Origin: a virus
IMG/VR virus record: IMGVR_UViG_3300005294_000062
Span: 1-31,119 of that record
Strand: one strand, 5' to 3'
Length of the DNA stretch: 31,119 nucleotides
This document shows, piece by piece, positions 8,403 through 14,468 of the stretch; within the stretch, counting starts at the first letter, position 1, and each line of letters starts with the position of its first letter. The notes beneath the pieces were generated by a model. That model did not search any database, was not told where the DNA came from, and worked only from the letters and a program-made list of their open reading frames with translations. Position numbers and translations under genes: made by a program.

Positions 8403-9292
8403 TCTTCATCTTCCAAGATGCGCTTAAAGACCTTTTCGTACTCGCGGGCAGTAGCTTCAACCTGAGGTAGGATGGTGTAATTTGCCACGCCGTGCTTGAA
8501 AGCATTGAAGTTGAACTTCATGAACTTCAGTTGCTCCGCAAGCTCGGTAGCACTGCCATCAAAAAATAAACCATTGATATGGTCTTTGATCACCATAGGC
8601 ATCATGCCTACGCGCGTGCTGATAACGGGCCTGCCGCACAACAACGCCTCTTGTGGAGGTAGAGGGCCGCCGTCATTAAACCCCGCCACGACGTAACAAC
8701 TGATCTGGCTATAGAAGTTGAGTATATCTTCGTCGGGCTTATATCCTTCTTCTTCATTCCTCGTATTACGATCCATACCAACACACTTCACACCAGCTAA
8801 CTTACACGCCTCCTCGATGATGTGGAAGCGCTTGCCGCTGCTGTCACACCCCAAATAACCTACCGCGAACTCCTCGGGGAAAGGCATTTTGTGGAAGCGT
8901 GAGTGGTCGAAGGCGTAAGGGATGATCTTGCAGTTGGTGATGTTAAAATGTCCAAGTTGGCGCGCAGGGTGGGGTTCGGGGACGATGATCGCGCGGGGGC
9001 TGACGATACGCAATAAATTAGCATCCCGCTCCAGCGCGTGCTCCGCAATATGGTGTACACCCACTGTAAACGGGACTTCGATAGCACGAGCGAAAAATTG
9101 GATATTTGCGAAGTAGTTGAAATGCACTAAATCGTACTTATCCATTGATTTGTCGAATGATGGATCGAGGTCGATCTGGCGCATGGTGAGGTAGTCAACC
9201 TCGTGGCCCATGTCGCGTAGGGCGTTGGCGATGGGGAAGGAGATGTGATGCACTCCTCCGCCAAACCAGGTGTTGATGAATGCTAACTTCAT
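8399..9292 (-). CDS. GT-B fold (GT4-like) glycosyltransferase, 297 aa
   Basis: The protein opens with KLAFINTWFGGGVHHISFP, the glycine-rich loop of the first Rossmann domain. It has FAVGYLGCDSSGKRF at the start of the second domain, and the C-terminal donor site FNDGGPLPPQEALLCGRPVI. The last resembles the GT4 EX7E region, with one clear Glu. The ATG at 9292 is preferred over an in-frame ATG 12 bases upstream because GGAGG sits 5 bases before it and its ATGA overlaps the stop of the preceding gene. At 297 residues it is a compact GT-B enzyme. The target sugar is not predictable. Confidence 0.82.
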   Translation of the reverse strand: MKLAFINTWFGGGVHHISFPIANALRDMGHEVDYLTMRQIDLDPSFDKSMDKYDLVHFNYFANIQFFARAIEVPFTVGVHHIAEHALERDANLLRIVSPRAIIVPEPHPARQLGHFNITNCKIIPYAFDHSRFHKMPFPEEFAVGYLGCDSSGKRFHIIEEACKLAGVKCVGMDRNTRNEEEGYKPDEDILNFYSQISCYVVAGFNDGGPLPPQEALLCGRPVISTRVGMMPMVIKDHINGLFFDGSATELAEQLKFMKFNFNAFKHGVANYTILPQVEATAREYEKVFKRILEDEE

Positions 9293-10020
9293 TCCCCCCT
9301 CCATGCCGGTATATAAGGCATCACTTGAAATAGTCCATGCACCGAGTGATACTTTGGGTCTTCCATTATTTGCCCTTGTGTGCCAAGGGCGTGCTTCACG
9401 CGCACATTAGCCAAATAAACCATCCAGCAATGCTCACCCGCTGCTTGCCGGGCGTGCGCCCACTTCGCTATGCCCGTCGCATCCCCACTTCCAAGCGGGA
9501 GGCGTACGTCACTGACGTAGGCCATTGTGGGGTCAGTTAGCGTTTTAACGTCATGGAGGCGACATATGCCACCGATAGCACTCACCAACACCCTTATGGC
9601 TATGCCATCCTTCTCCACCACCTCGGTTGCCTCGGGTGGGTTGCCCAACCCCAGCACTGTAGGGGAGATGATGAACGTTGGCCCTAACTTGTCAGCGGCG
9701 TCGAGCATCTTCACCAACCAGCGCTTGGTGAGGAATTTGATATCGTCGTCAACGCGCAACAGGTAATCGTAGCCGTTATCCTCGGCGTACTTGATCATCT
9801 CATTGGTAATGACGTGTTGGCCGACGTTTTCTAAGTGTTGGACTATAACCCAATCACCCTTAGGTAAAACTACCTCATGAGCTTCCTTAGTAAGGGTGTG
9901 GATGGTTAGGTCAAATGCGCAACCAGCGGTGGCGTACATCTGCTCTACTGTTGAGCGAAATAGCGCTAGGCGTTGAGGGGTGCTGGCGCGCGTGATCATA
10001 AATGCGAGGACTTTTTTCAT
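9289..10020 (-). CDS. GT-A glycosyltransferase, 243 aa
   Basis: This is a family 2-like sugar transferase. KKVLAFMITRASTPQRLALF forms the first nucleotide-binding strand and helix, and NGYDYLLRVDDDIKFL (Asp 91-93) is the metal-binding DxD. LVSAIGGICRLHDV follows in the acceptor half. The start ATG overlaps the upstream stop as ATGA, and the end overlaps the next gene the same way, so expression is coupled. There is no membrane segment. It may act in a chain of additions with the neighbouring transferases; the substrate is unknown. Confidence 0.8.
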   Translation of the reverse strand: MKKVLAFMITRASTPQRLALFRSTVEQMYATAGCAFDLTIHTLTKEAHEVVLPKGDWVIVQHLENVGQHVITNEMIKYAEDNGYDYLLRVDDDIKFLTKRWLVKMLDAADKLGPTFIISPTVLGLGNPPEATEVVEKDGIAIRVLVSAIGGICRLHDVKTLTDPTMAYVSDVRLPLGSGDATGIAKWAHARQAAGEHCWMVYLANVRVKHALGTQGQIMEDPKYHSVHGLFQVMPYIPAWRGE

Positions 10021-10847
10021 AGCACACTCTTCTTTTGGGGCTCTTCGGTGGCAGCCCTTGTCAGTTGCACATTATCACCGTGCCAGTGGTAGATTTGCAC
10101 TACCGCATCCACAGCCTTCCCCCTCAGCCCCGCAAAGTGAGCACCCCGCGTTATCAACTCCCAATCAGCAAACCTCCTCATCTCCTCATTCCACAAACGT
10201 CCCGTAGCGACTTGCAAGCGCCACAATGCCCCCCTGGCGATCATGAAGTCGGATGTATCGACGAAGTTGTACATCGGGCCGTGGGCAAGCATTTGCACTG
10301 CTTCGTTGGTCCACTCAATCAACGGTGTCTCGCGTTCAGCGAGGGTGACTTCTTGCCCGCCAGGTAATTTGACAGTACTATCGCACTCACCGTCAACAAC
10401 GTACTTACGCCTACCGTACGTAAAATCAGGCCACACCACACCCTCAATCATCGCATCGTAAAGAACTTGGAGATGTTGAGGCGTCCACTCGTTATCATAA
10501 TCAAGAAAGGAAATATACTCCCCCTTACTTTGATGTACAATAGCGGTGTTCTTGGGGTAACATTGGTAGCCAGAGGCTTCATCCGTTCCAAAAAAGGTAA
10601 GGTGAGGACGGGTGCCACTGGCTACAACAAAATTATCATCTTCATCACTAAAGCCCTTCACAACCTCCACGATGGCGTCGTCAGGCTTGCCATCGCACAC
10701 CACGACCACTTCCCAACGCAGGTCGGGGTTGAGCTGTTGTGCCGCAATGCTGTCGAGGGCACGCTTCAAAAGTCTAGGGGTTTTGGGATGGTTGTGGCAA
10801 TTGACGATAGCTGAGATGTGCGGATATTTCTCATTCAAACTTAACAC
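10017..10847 (-). CDS. Family 2 glycosyltransferase, 276 aa
   Basis: This is the clearest GT2 enzyme of the set. PHISAIVNCHNHPKTPRLLK (from residue 9) is the classical first strand with its helix. WEVVVVCDGKPDD is the second, YISFLDYDNEW (residues 111-121) holds the DxD metal site, and MRRFADWELITRGA lies where the ED catalytic motif is usually found. The start is GTG, preceded by a GGAGGA site inside the end of the upstream gene, with a TAGTG overlap. It is the most promoter-proximal of the seven sugar genes. Confidence 0.85.
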   Translation of the reverse strand: MLSLNEKYPHISAIVNCHNHPKTPRLLKRALDSIAAQQLNPDLRWEVVVVCDGKPDDAIVEVVKGFSDEDDNFVVASGTRPHLTFFGTDEASGYQCYPKNTAIVHQSKGEYISFLDYDNEWTPQHLQVLYDAMIEGVVWPDFTYGRRKYVVDGECDSTVKLPGGQEVTLAERETPLIEWTNEAVQMLAHGPMYNFVDTSDFMIARGALWRLQVATGRLWNEEMRRFADWELITRGAHFAGLRGKAVDAVVQIYHWHGDNVQLTRAATEEPQKKSVL

Positions 10848-11275
10848 TATCTCCTCCTCAGCTCAAGTAGTTGCTTAACGTCAATATCTTCAACATCTAT
10901 TATACCATCATTTGCTAAAATTTCAAGTGCGTTAATGACGCCGCGCGCAGGCCTTACCTTGGGTACCTCAATACCGTTGACTTTAACGATGTCGCCCCCC
11001 GCCCATCCAAATAGGGGTACTTCACCTTCCAACCATGCAACGTTCACCACAACACTATCACGGCCCCAATCAAGCCAATACTCGTGGGCGGTATTCGTCC
11101 TGCCTTTGCGTAAAGGTTGATTGTAATCCATCACTGTGCAAACATCAGGGAGTGAGTTGACGGGGCCAGCAAAGCGCACGGCGGTGTGGGGGAGGGCAGC
11201 ACGCTTAACTAGGTGGGCGAAGTCGCTCCAAATAAATGAGCCTTGATAACGATATAAGTTAGGCAGTGGATACAT
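10847..11275 (-). CDS. Unknown protein, 142 aa
   Basis: No family is recognised. The sequence is Trp/Tyr-rich at the start (YRYQGSFIWSDFAHLVK) and has DYNQPLRKGRTNTAHEYWLDWGRD in the middle. It ends with two acidic, probably helical turns (ILANDGIIDVEDIDVKQLLE) and a RRR terminus. No signal peptide or membrane segment is seen. It overlaps both neighbours by one base (TAATG and TAGTG), so it belongs to the glycosylation operon and may be a small partner of that cassette or a virion protein. Confidence 0.65.
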   Translation of the reverse strand: MYPLPNLYRYQGSFIWSDFAHLVKRAALPHTAVRFAGPVNSLPDVCTVMDYNQPLRKGRTNTAHEYWLDWGRDSVVVNVAWLEGEVPLFGWAGGDIVKVNGIEVPKVRPARGVINALEILANDGIIDVEDIDVKQLLELRRR

Positions 11276-11511
11276 TAGAACGTGCCATCTTTATGGATGG
11301 TGATAACGAGCCTTCGAGGATCGTCTCTCATAATCGACACGGTGTCGTGGATACGAAAGGCAAACTTAGTTATCTCTTCGGCCACGATTTTGCTTAGATT
11401 TTCCTCAACCAAAGTCTTTACCCGCAGCTCAATATCCTTCTGGATTTGAAGGCACCATTGTTGAAGCATCAACGACTCAGGTGAAGGCTTTCCCTCATAA
11501 ACAAGTGACAT
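11275..11511 (-). CDS. Unknown protein, 78 aa
   Basis: The ATG follows GGAGGAAAG closely. The protein is mostly one long amphipathic helix (KDIELRVKTLVEENLSKIVA) followed by a beta-like tail with RRLVITIHKDGTF. Function is unknown. It is the first gene after the tRNA array in the direction of transcription, lying only 13 bases past the 3' end of tRNA-Trp. It is the head of the coupled chain that continues through the glycosyltransferases. Confidence 0.65.
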   Translation of the reverse strand: MSLVYEGKPSPESLMLQQWCLQIQKDIELRVKTLVEENLSKIVAEEITKFAFRIHDTVSIMRDDPRRLVITIHKDGTF

Positions 11512-11524
11512 CTTTCCTCCTCAA

Positions 11525-11595
11525 TGGCACACCCCTAAGGAATCGAACCCTACTTGGCGGTTTTGGAGACCGCTTAACGCCCAGCGTCGGGGTGC
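11525..11595 (-). tRNA. tRNA-Trp (anticodon CCA)
   Basis: The acceptor stem GCACCCC pairs with GGGGTGT, then G73 and an encoded CCA. The anticodon arm is GCGGT-CTCCAAA-ACCGC and the T-loop is TTCGATT. The D-arm is unusually small: a 4-bp stem closed by a 3-base TGG loop (ACGC-TGG-GCGT). This is the last tRNA of the array. Confidence 0.88.
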
Positions 11596-11608
11596 GCGCG
11601 CAACAACC

Positions 11609-11974
11609 TTACTTCGATAGAAATCTTTGCTTAAACTGCCAAAGAGCGTCAATTAGTAGTTCAACTTCTTGGCGGGTTTTTAGGGGGATGGGGGAATAGT
11701 AGGCGTAGCTGCTAGCCGTATGTTGTGGGCTTATATACTGTATGGTCAAGTTCTTTGCCCTGTCACCAATGATATCCCCATCCGAACGTTTAACAAATAA
11801 ATCACGCCCCTTTATAATAATCTGGCCATCCTTGACCTCAATCACCCTCTCTTTCACTTGATCTACTATATCAACTGTAAGATCTTTGTAGATGGGAGGA
11901 GGGGTAGCGGGAACATTAGCCTCAACCACTTCCCCCTCCTTCGACACCAACTTAACTTTCTTTTTCTTAAACAT
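11609..11974 (-). CDS. Unknown protein, 121 aa, between tRNA genes
   Basis: The ATG is preceded by AAGGAGGAGATGAGGG, a strong ribosome binding site. The N-terminus is very basic (MFKKKKVKLVSKEG), followed by a proline-containing linker (PATPPPIYKDL) and a beta-like stretch with KDGQIIIKGRDLFVKRSDGD. The C-terminal helix (KTRQEVELLIDALWQFKQRF) resembles the end of many phage accessory proteins. Function is unknown. It ends 13 bases before tRNA-Trp, so it is embedded in the tRNA transcript. Confidence 0.65.
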   Translation of the reverse strand: MFKKKKVKLVSKEGEVVEANVPATPPPIYKDLTVDIVDQVKERVIEVKDGQIIIKGRDLFVKRSDGDIIGDRAKNLTIQYISPQHTASSYAYYSPIPLKTRQEVELLIDALWQFKQRFLSK

Positions 11975-11995
11975 CCCTCATCTCCTCCTTTTATG

Positions 11996-12071
11996 TGGTA
12001 CCCCCTAGAGGAATCGAACCTCTATTCCAGCGTTAGAAGCGCTGTGCCTTAGTCCGTTAGACGAAGGGGGC
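11996..12071 (-). tRNA. tRNA-Arg (anticodon UCU)
   Basis: The acceptor GCCCCCT pairs with AGGGGGT, A73 and an encoded CCA follow. The anticodon arm is CAGCG-CTTCTAA-CGCTG and the T-arm AGAGG-TTCGATT-CCTCT. It reads AGA and, by wobble, AGG. Confidence 0.93.
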
Positions 12072-12074
12072 ATT

Positions 12075-12149
12075 TGGGGCGATGGGCGAGAATCGAACTC
12101 GCGTGAAGCGGTTCACAGCCGCCGACTTTACCACTAAGCTACCAACGCC
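12075..12149 (-). tRNA. tRNA-His (anticodon GUG)
   Basis: The anticodon arm has loop CTGTGAA. The extra G at position -1 faces C73, the hallmark of bacterial tRNA-His, followed by an encoded CCA. The acceptor stem GCGTTGG/CCATCGC has one T-T mismatch at the fourth pair. The T-arm is GCGAG-TTCGATT-CTCGC. Confidence 0.93.
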
Positions 12150-12152
12150 ATG

Positions 12153-12221
12153 TGGAGCTACGCGACGTAATTGAAACGTCCTGACCAGCGTTACGAGTGC
12201 CGGTCGCCGCCTGGGCGCAGC
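12153..12221 (-). tRNA. tRNA-Thr (anticodon CGU), overlaps a coding sequence
   Basis: The acceptor GCTGCGC pairs with GCGTAGC (one G-U), then T73 and CCA. The T-arm is perfect, GACGT-TTCAATT-ACGTC. The anticodon loop is CTCGTAA on a stem with an A-C mismatch at its base next to the loop. Only 12 bases separate the acceptor and anticodon stems, so the D-arm is nearly absent. The 5' 31 bases overlap the end of the methyltransferase gene, whose TAA stop lies in the anticodon loop. Less certain than its neighbours. Confidence 0.7.
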
Positions 12222-12709
12222 CAGATCGCTAACAACGCTCCATATTTCCCGCTATGAAACATGGGGAGTTCTACTACTTCAAATCCAAAATTTTCAAGCT
12301 CTTCCTTCGTCCACCCACTGAGGTGCTCCTGGTAGCTATTACCACTGTGGGCAGCTTGGGCTACAAAACCTGATGGTGTAAAGATCAAGATCTTGTTGAA
12401 ACTTCGCTGCAAAGATCTCAACAACGCCTCGCCATCGGCTTTGTTGACATGCTCCAACGTATCGATCAACATCGCTACATCACACTCACTGTCACCAACC
12501 GCCTCCCACCAAGAGCGCATATCCATCCTGTGCGCTTCGATGTCAGGTGATGCGTTACTAACTGCATCGGGGTAAATGTCGAGGCCAATCTTGCGCGCCT
12601 GGGGATAAGCGTTAGCGAGCATATCCCCTGGCCCAAAACCGAGGTCAACAATCACCCTCGCCCCCCAAGTATTCACCCTCACCCACTCCTGTATCGCGCT
12701 CCTGCTCAA
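12191..12709 (-). CDS. Class I SAM-dependent methyltransferase, 172 aa
   Basis: The protein has the Rossmann-type methyltransferase core. VIVDLGFGPGDML (residues 19-31) is the SAM-binding motif I. IGLDIYPDA carries the acidic residue at the end of strand 2, DVAMLIDTLEHV (77-88) is motif IV/post-IV, and KILIFTPSGF is strand 5. The substrate is unknown; the ubiE/bioC-like layout suits a small molecule, sugar or other acceptor. The longest frame begins at TTG only 5 bases after tRNA-Arg(CCU). In-frame GTG codons at 12679 and 12673 come just before the fold and could be the true start. The end overlaps tRNA-Thr(CGU). Confidence 0.8.
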   Translation of the reverse strand: MSRSAIQEWVRVNTWGARVIVDLGFGPGDMLANAYPQARKIGLDIYPDAVSNASPDIEAHRMDMRSWWEAVGDSECDVAMLIDTLEHVNKADGEALLRSLQRSFNKILIFTPSGFVAQAAHSGNSYQEHLSGWTKEELENFGFEVVELPMFHSGKYGALLAIWLRPGGDRHS

Positions 12710-12714
12710 TCTAT

Positions 12715-12789
12715 TGGTCCCCCTGCAAGGAATTGAACCTTGATCTCAAGTTTAGGAAACTAGTGCGTTGTCCATTACACCACAAGGGG
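12715..12789 (-). tRNA. tRNA-Arg (anticodon CCU)
   Basis: The acceptor CCCCTTG pairs with CAGGGGG; A73 and an encoded CCA follow. The anticodon arm CTAGT-TTCCTAA-ACTTG has one T-T mismatch at the second pair. The T-arm is CAAGG-TTCAATT-CCTTG. It reads AGG. Confidence 0.88.
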
Positions 12790-12799
12790 ATGTCGGTGA

Positions 12800-12873
12800 T
12801 GGTGCTCCTACAGGGAATCGAACCCTGACTTCATCCTTACCAAAGATGCAGTCTACCATTAGCTTACAGGAGC
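12800..12873 (-). tRNA. tRNA-Thr (anticodon GGU)
   Basis: The acceptor GCTCCTG pairs with TAGGAGC; A73 and CCA follow. The anticodon loop is TTGGTAA on a CATCT/GGATG stem. The T-arm is CAGGG-TTCGATT-CCCTG. It reads ACC and ACU. Confidence 0.92.
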
Positions 12874-12885
12874 GTCAAGTTTTGG

Positions 12886-12959
12886 TGGAGCCACACAGTG
12901 GATTCGAACCACTACACCCTCCTTACAAGGGAGGTGCGCTACCGTTACGCGAGTGCGGC
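12886..12959 (-). tRNA. tRNA-Thr (anticodon UGU)
   Basis: The acceptor GCCGCAC pairs with GTGTGGC; T73 follows. The anticodon arm is CCTCC-CTTGTAA-GGAGG and the T-arm AGTGG-TTCGAAT-CCACT. The genome encodes CCACCA after T73; the second CCA lies at 12883-12885. Confidence 0.93.
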
Positions 12960-12964
12960 ACCGG

Positions 12965-13026
12965 CGGGGGAGCTAATCCAGGATTTATGCGACTTCTTTA
13001 GGCCGCCACCTTGAATAACTCCCCCG
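12965..13026 (-). ncRNA. Structured non-tRNA RNA element between tRNA genes
   Basis: The minus strand can form a stem of about 14 bp starting CGGGGGAG and closing CTCCCCCG. It contains a T-G wobble that would be a C-A mismatch on the other strand, so the minus-strand RNA is favoured. Inside it, GCGGC can pair with GTCGC around an 8-base loop, and AATC with GATT. It has no T-loop motif and no CCA, so it is not a normal tRNA. It may be a decayed tRNA, a processing signal or a small RNA. Confidence 0.5.
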
Positions 13027-13035
13027 TTTAGTTTG

Positions 13036-13107
13036 TGGTGAGCCCACAGTGAGTCGAACACTGCCTTTGGGGTTAAAAGCCCCAAGCCAGCCCGGCTGGA
13101 CAGGCCC
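13036..13107 (-). tRNA. tRNA-Lys (anticodon UUU)
   Basis: The acceptor GGGCCTG pairs with TGGGCTC using three G-U pairs; A73 and CCA follow. The anticodon arm is TGGGG-CTTTTAA-CCCCA and the T-arm CAGTG-TTCGACT-CACTG. The D-arm is a tight hairpin, CAGC-CGG-GCTG, with a 3-base loop. Confidence 0.9.
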
Positions 13108-13112
13108 ACATT

Positions 13113-13649
13113 TTAAGCAATCCTCTTAGCCCCACGCCTATAAGCCCTACGTTCGCGCCCACTGAGGTGCTTGTTCTTCACCAGGTGGTCAGCGGCGTGT
13201 GAACTTACCCACGCGTTAGGTTTAAGCACAGCCCTAAACCCTTGCCCCATAATCATCCCCGCAATTTGCCTCACAAAATTATTAGATGCATATTGCGAGT
13301 CAGGGTTAGCATCTGCATGAACTTCAATCTGATCTTTGCCAAACGGCACCACACCCTCAAGCGCCATCGCAGTTTCGAGGCTGTACCATGTTTCATGACT
13401 TAACTTCTCCCACAACGTCAAGTCGGTCCGTGATGCTCGTGTACGGCAGTAGAACATCCTCCCGCCCTTACGCTCCTTGTAAACCACTACCACCGTTACG
13501 AAGTCAACGCCCCGGCCAATGCGCTGCGCATCAGTGCCAATCCTGACCATCTGATCGCTGTCAGTGACGAGTGAGGCCACCATCGCTTGGATATCGTCAA
13601 TCGGCTTGGCATTACCGTCGTACCATTGACGATCTATGATGGTGTCCAT
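13113..13649 (-). CDS. YkuK/DUF458-like RNase H-fold protein, 178 aa
   Basis: The sequence follows the YkuK/DUF458 pattern. RIGTDAQRIG (from residue 36) contains an Asp at the first RNase H-fold position, and VDFVTVVVVYKERKGGRMFY is a beta hairpin. LWEKLSHETWYSLETAMAL forms the central helix, DQIEVHADANPDSQYASN carries two more acidic residues, and IAGMIMGQGFRAVLKPNAWV is near the end. YkuK proteins are predicted RNase H-like, with no firmly established substrate. The C-terminus is basic (KNKHLSGRERRAYRRGAKR), suggesting nucleic acid binding. It has its own strong site (AAGGAGAAGGTAATG), follows tRNA-Lys(CUU) and ends 5 bases before tRNA-Lys(UUU), so a role in tRNA or RNA handling is plausible but unproved. 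Confidence 0.8.
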   Translation of the reverse strand: MDTIIDRQWYDGNAKPIDDIQAMVASLVTDSDQMVRIGTDAQRIGRGVDFVTVVVVYKERKGGRMFYCRTRASRTDLTLWEKLSHETWYSLETAMALEGVVPFGKDQIEVHADANPDSQYASNNFVRQIAGMIMGQGFRAVLKPNAWVSSHAADHLVKNKHLSGRERRAYRRGAKRIA

Positions 13650-13662
13650 TACCTTCTCCTTG

Positions 13663-13737
13663 TGGTGAACCCCTAGGGAATCGAACCCTATGCGAGTTGG
13701 TTAAGAGCCAACTGCCTCTCCATCCGGCCCGAGGTCC
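13663..13737 (-). tRNA. tRNA-Lys (anticodon CUU)
   Basis: The acceptor GGACCTC pairs with GGGGTTC using two G-U pairs; A73 and CCA follow. The anticodon arm is GTTGG-CTCTTAA-CCAAC and the T-arm TAGGG-TTCGATT-CCCTA. Position 8 is G rather than the usual T. It reads AAG. Confidence 0.92.
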
Positions 13738-13741
13738 ACGT

Positions 13742-13819
13742 TGGTCGCCACTACTGGATTCGAACCAGTATAATCTACACTCTCAATGTAGCACGTCTAC
13801 CTGTTTGCGTCAAGTGGCG
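13742..13819 (-). tRNA. tRNA-Leu (anticodon GAG), short variable arm
   Basis: The acceptor CGCCACT pairs fully with AGTGGCG; A73 and CCA follow. The anticodon arm is CTACA-TTGAGAG-TGTAG. The D-arm has the leucine-type CAAACAGGTAGACG sequence, but the variable region is only ATTAT, where a bacterial tRNA-Leu should have a long arm. Confidence 0.85.
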
Positions 13820-13833
13820 ACAGCTAAATTTTG

Positions 13834-13909
13834 TGGTACACCACCGAGGAATCGAACCCCGCTCAAGCACTTTGTAAGAATGCCGCCTGCCCAGTCGGAC
13901 CTGTGGTGC
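13834..13909 (-). tRNA. tRNA-Val (anticodon UAC)
   Basis: The acceptor GCACCAC pairs with GTGGTGT; A73 and CCA follow. The anticodon arm is GCATT-CTTACAA-AGTGC and the T-arm CGGGG-TTCGATT-CCTCG. It is the only valine tRNA in the set and could read all four GUN codons if U34 is suitably modified. Confidence 0.92.
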
Positions 13910-13912
13910 ATG

Positions 13913-14002
13913 TGGTACTCGCCCAGGGTATCGATCCCTGCCGTGAACGCTAATCTGGCGCAAGGGCTTATAAGGCCCTCCTGCACACCTGTGCTGGCGA
14001 GC
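13913..14002 (-). tRNA. tRNA with UAU anticodon (Ile by anticodon) and long variable arm
   Basis: The acceptor GCTCGCC pairs with GGCGAGT; A73 and CCA follow. The anticodon arm is perfect, AGGGC-CTTATAA-GCCCT. About 22 bases separate it from the T-stem and can form CGC-CAGATTA-GCG. That is class II architecture, normally restricted to Leu, Ser and Tyr in bacteria. The T-loop is ATCGATA instead of TTCGATT. The D-arm is compact, GCAC-AGGT-GTGC. The amino acid actually carried is uncertain. Confidence 0.8.
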
Positions 14003-14005
14003 GTG

Positions 14006-14073
14006 TGGAAGCCCTGGTGGGAGTCGAACCCACGTTTGAGGTTTTGCAGACCTCACTATTGCCGTACAGGGCC
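14006..14073 (-). tRNA. tRNA-Cys (anticodon GCA)
   Basis: The acceptor GGCCCTG pairs with CAGGGCT; T73 and CCA follow. The anticodon arm is GAGGT-CTGCAAA-ACCTC and the T-arm GTGGG-TTCGACT-CCCAC. Only 12 bases lie between the acceptor and anticodon stems, leaving at most a 2-bp D-stem. Confidence 0.88.
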
Positions 14074-14078
14074 TTGTG

Positions 14079-14154
14079 TGGCGCTACCTCAAGGAGTCGA
14101 ACCTTGCTATCATCGCTTAACAGGCGGTTGCCTACACCGGTTTGCTTAGGTAGC
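14079..14154 (-). tRNA. tRNA-Asn (anticodon GUU)
   Basis: The acceptor GCTACCT pairs fully with AGGTAGC; the discriminator is G73, as usual for Asn, then CCA. The anticodon loop is CTGTTAA on a stem with one C-A mismatch. The T-arm is CAAGG-TTCGACT-CCTTG. Confidence 0.92.
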
Positions 14155-14168
14155 ACGTTATCAATATG

Positions 14169-14247
14169 TGGTAGCCAGGGTGGGGATCGAACCCACATAC
14201 ACCGCATTTTAAGTGCGGTAGGTCTACCTAATTGCCGTCACCTGGCC
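14169..14247 (-). tRNA. tRNA-Leu (anticodon UAA), short variable arm
   Basis: The acceptor GGCCAGG pairs with CCTGGCT; A73 and CCA follow. The anticodon arm is CCGCA-CTTAAAA-TGCGG and the T-arm GTGGG-TTCGATC-CCCAC. The D-arm is leucine-like (GGCAATTAGGTAGACC), but the variable region is only TGTAT, so the class II arm is missing. Confidence 0.87.
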
Positions 14248-14251
14248 ACGT

Positions 14252-14340
14252 TGGCAGAAGGTGGAGGAATCGAACCCCTACGATTCATCACCGTACCACG
14301 GTTTTCAAGACCGTTCGACCGCCGTTGGTCGGCACCTTCT
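14252..14340 (-). tRNA. tRNA-Ser (anticodon UGA)
   Basis: The acceptor AGAAGGT pairs fully with ACCTTCT; G73 is the expected serine discriminator, then CCA. The anticodon arm is ACGGT-CTTGAAA-ACCGT, followed by a long class II variable arm (GGTACGGTGATGAATCGT). The T-loop is TTCGATT. Confidence 0.93.
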
Positions 14341-14466
14341 ACTTACAAACAAAATGTTATGCCTACGATCTGCGCCCCAAATATACCACTCTTGGCCGTT
14401 GGTGTCAACAAAATACTTGCCCGTGACACCTGTACAGACGGGGTAAGGGATGGGGAAGTTAACGTG
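14341..14466 (-). pseudogene. Possible remnant of a small gene between two serine tRNAs
   Basis: This 126-base gap is much longer than most spacers in the array. One minus-strand frame reads protein-like, PYPVCTGVTGKYFVDTNGQE followed by WYIWGADRRHNILFV. It has no credible start: the nearest start codon, a GTG at 14505, lies inside tRNA-Ser(GCU), and the stop at 14305 lies inside tRNA-Ser(UGA). It could be a fragment of a displaced gene, or chance. Confidence 0.3.
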
Positions 14467-14468
14467 GG

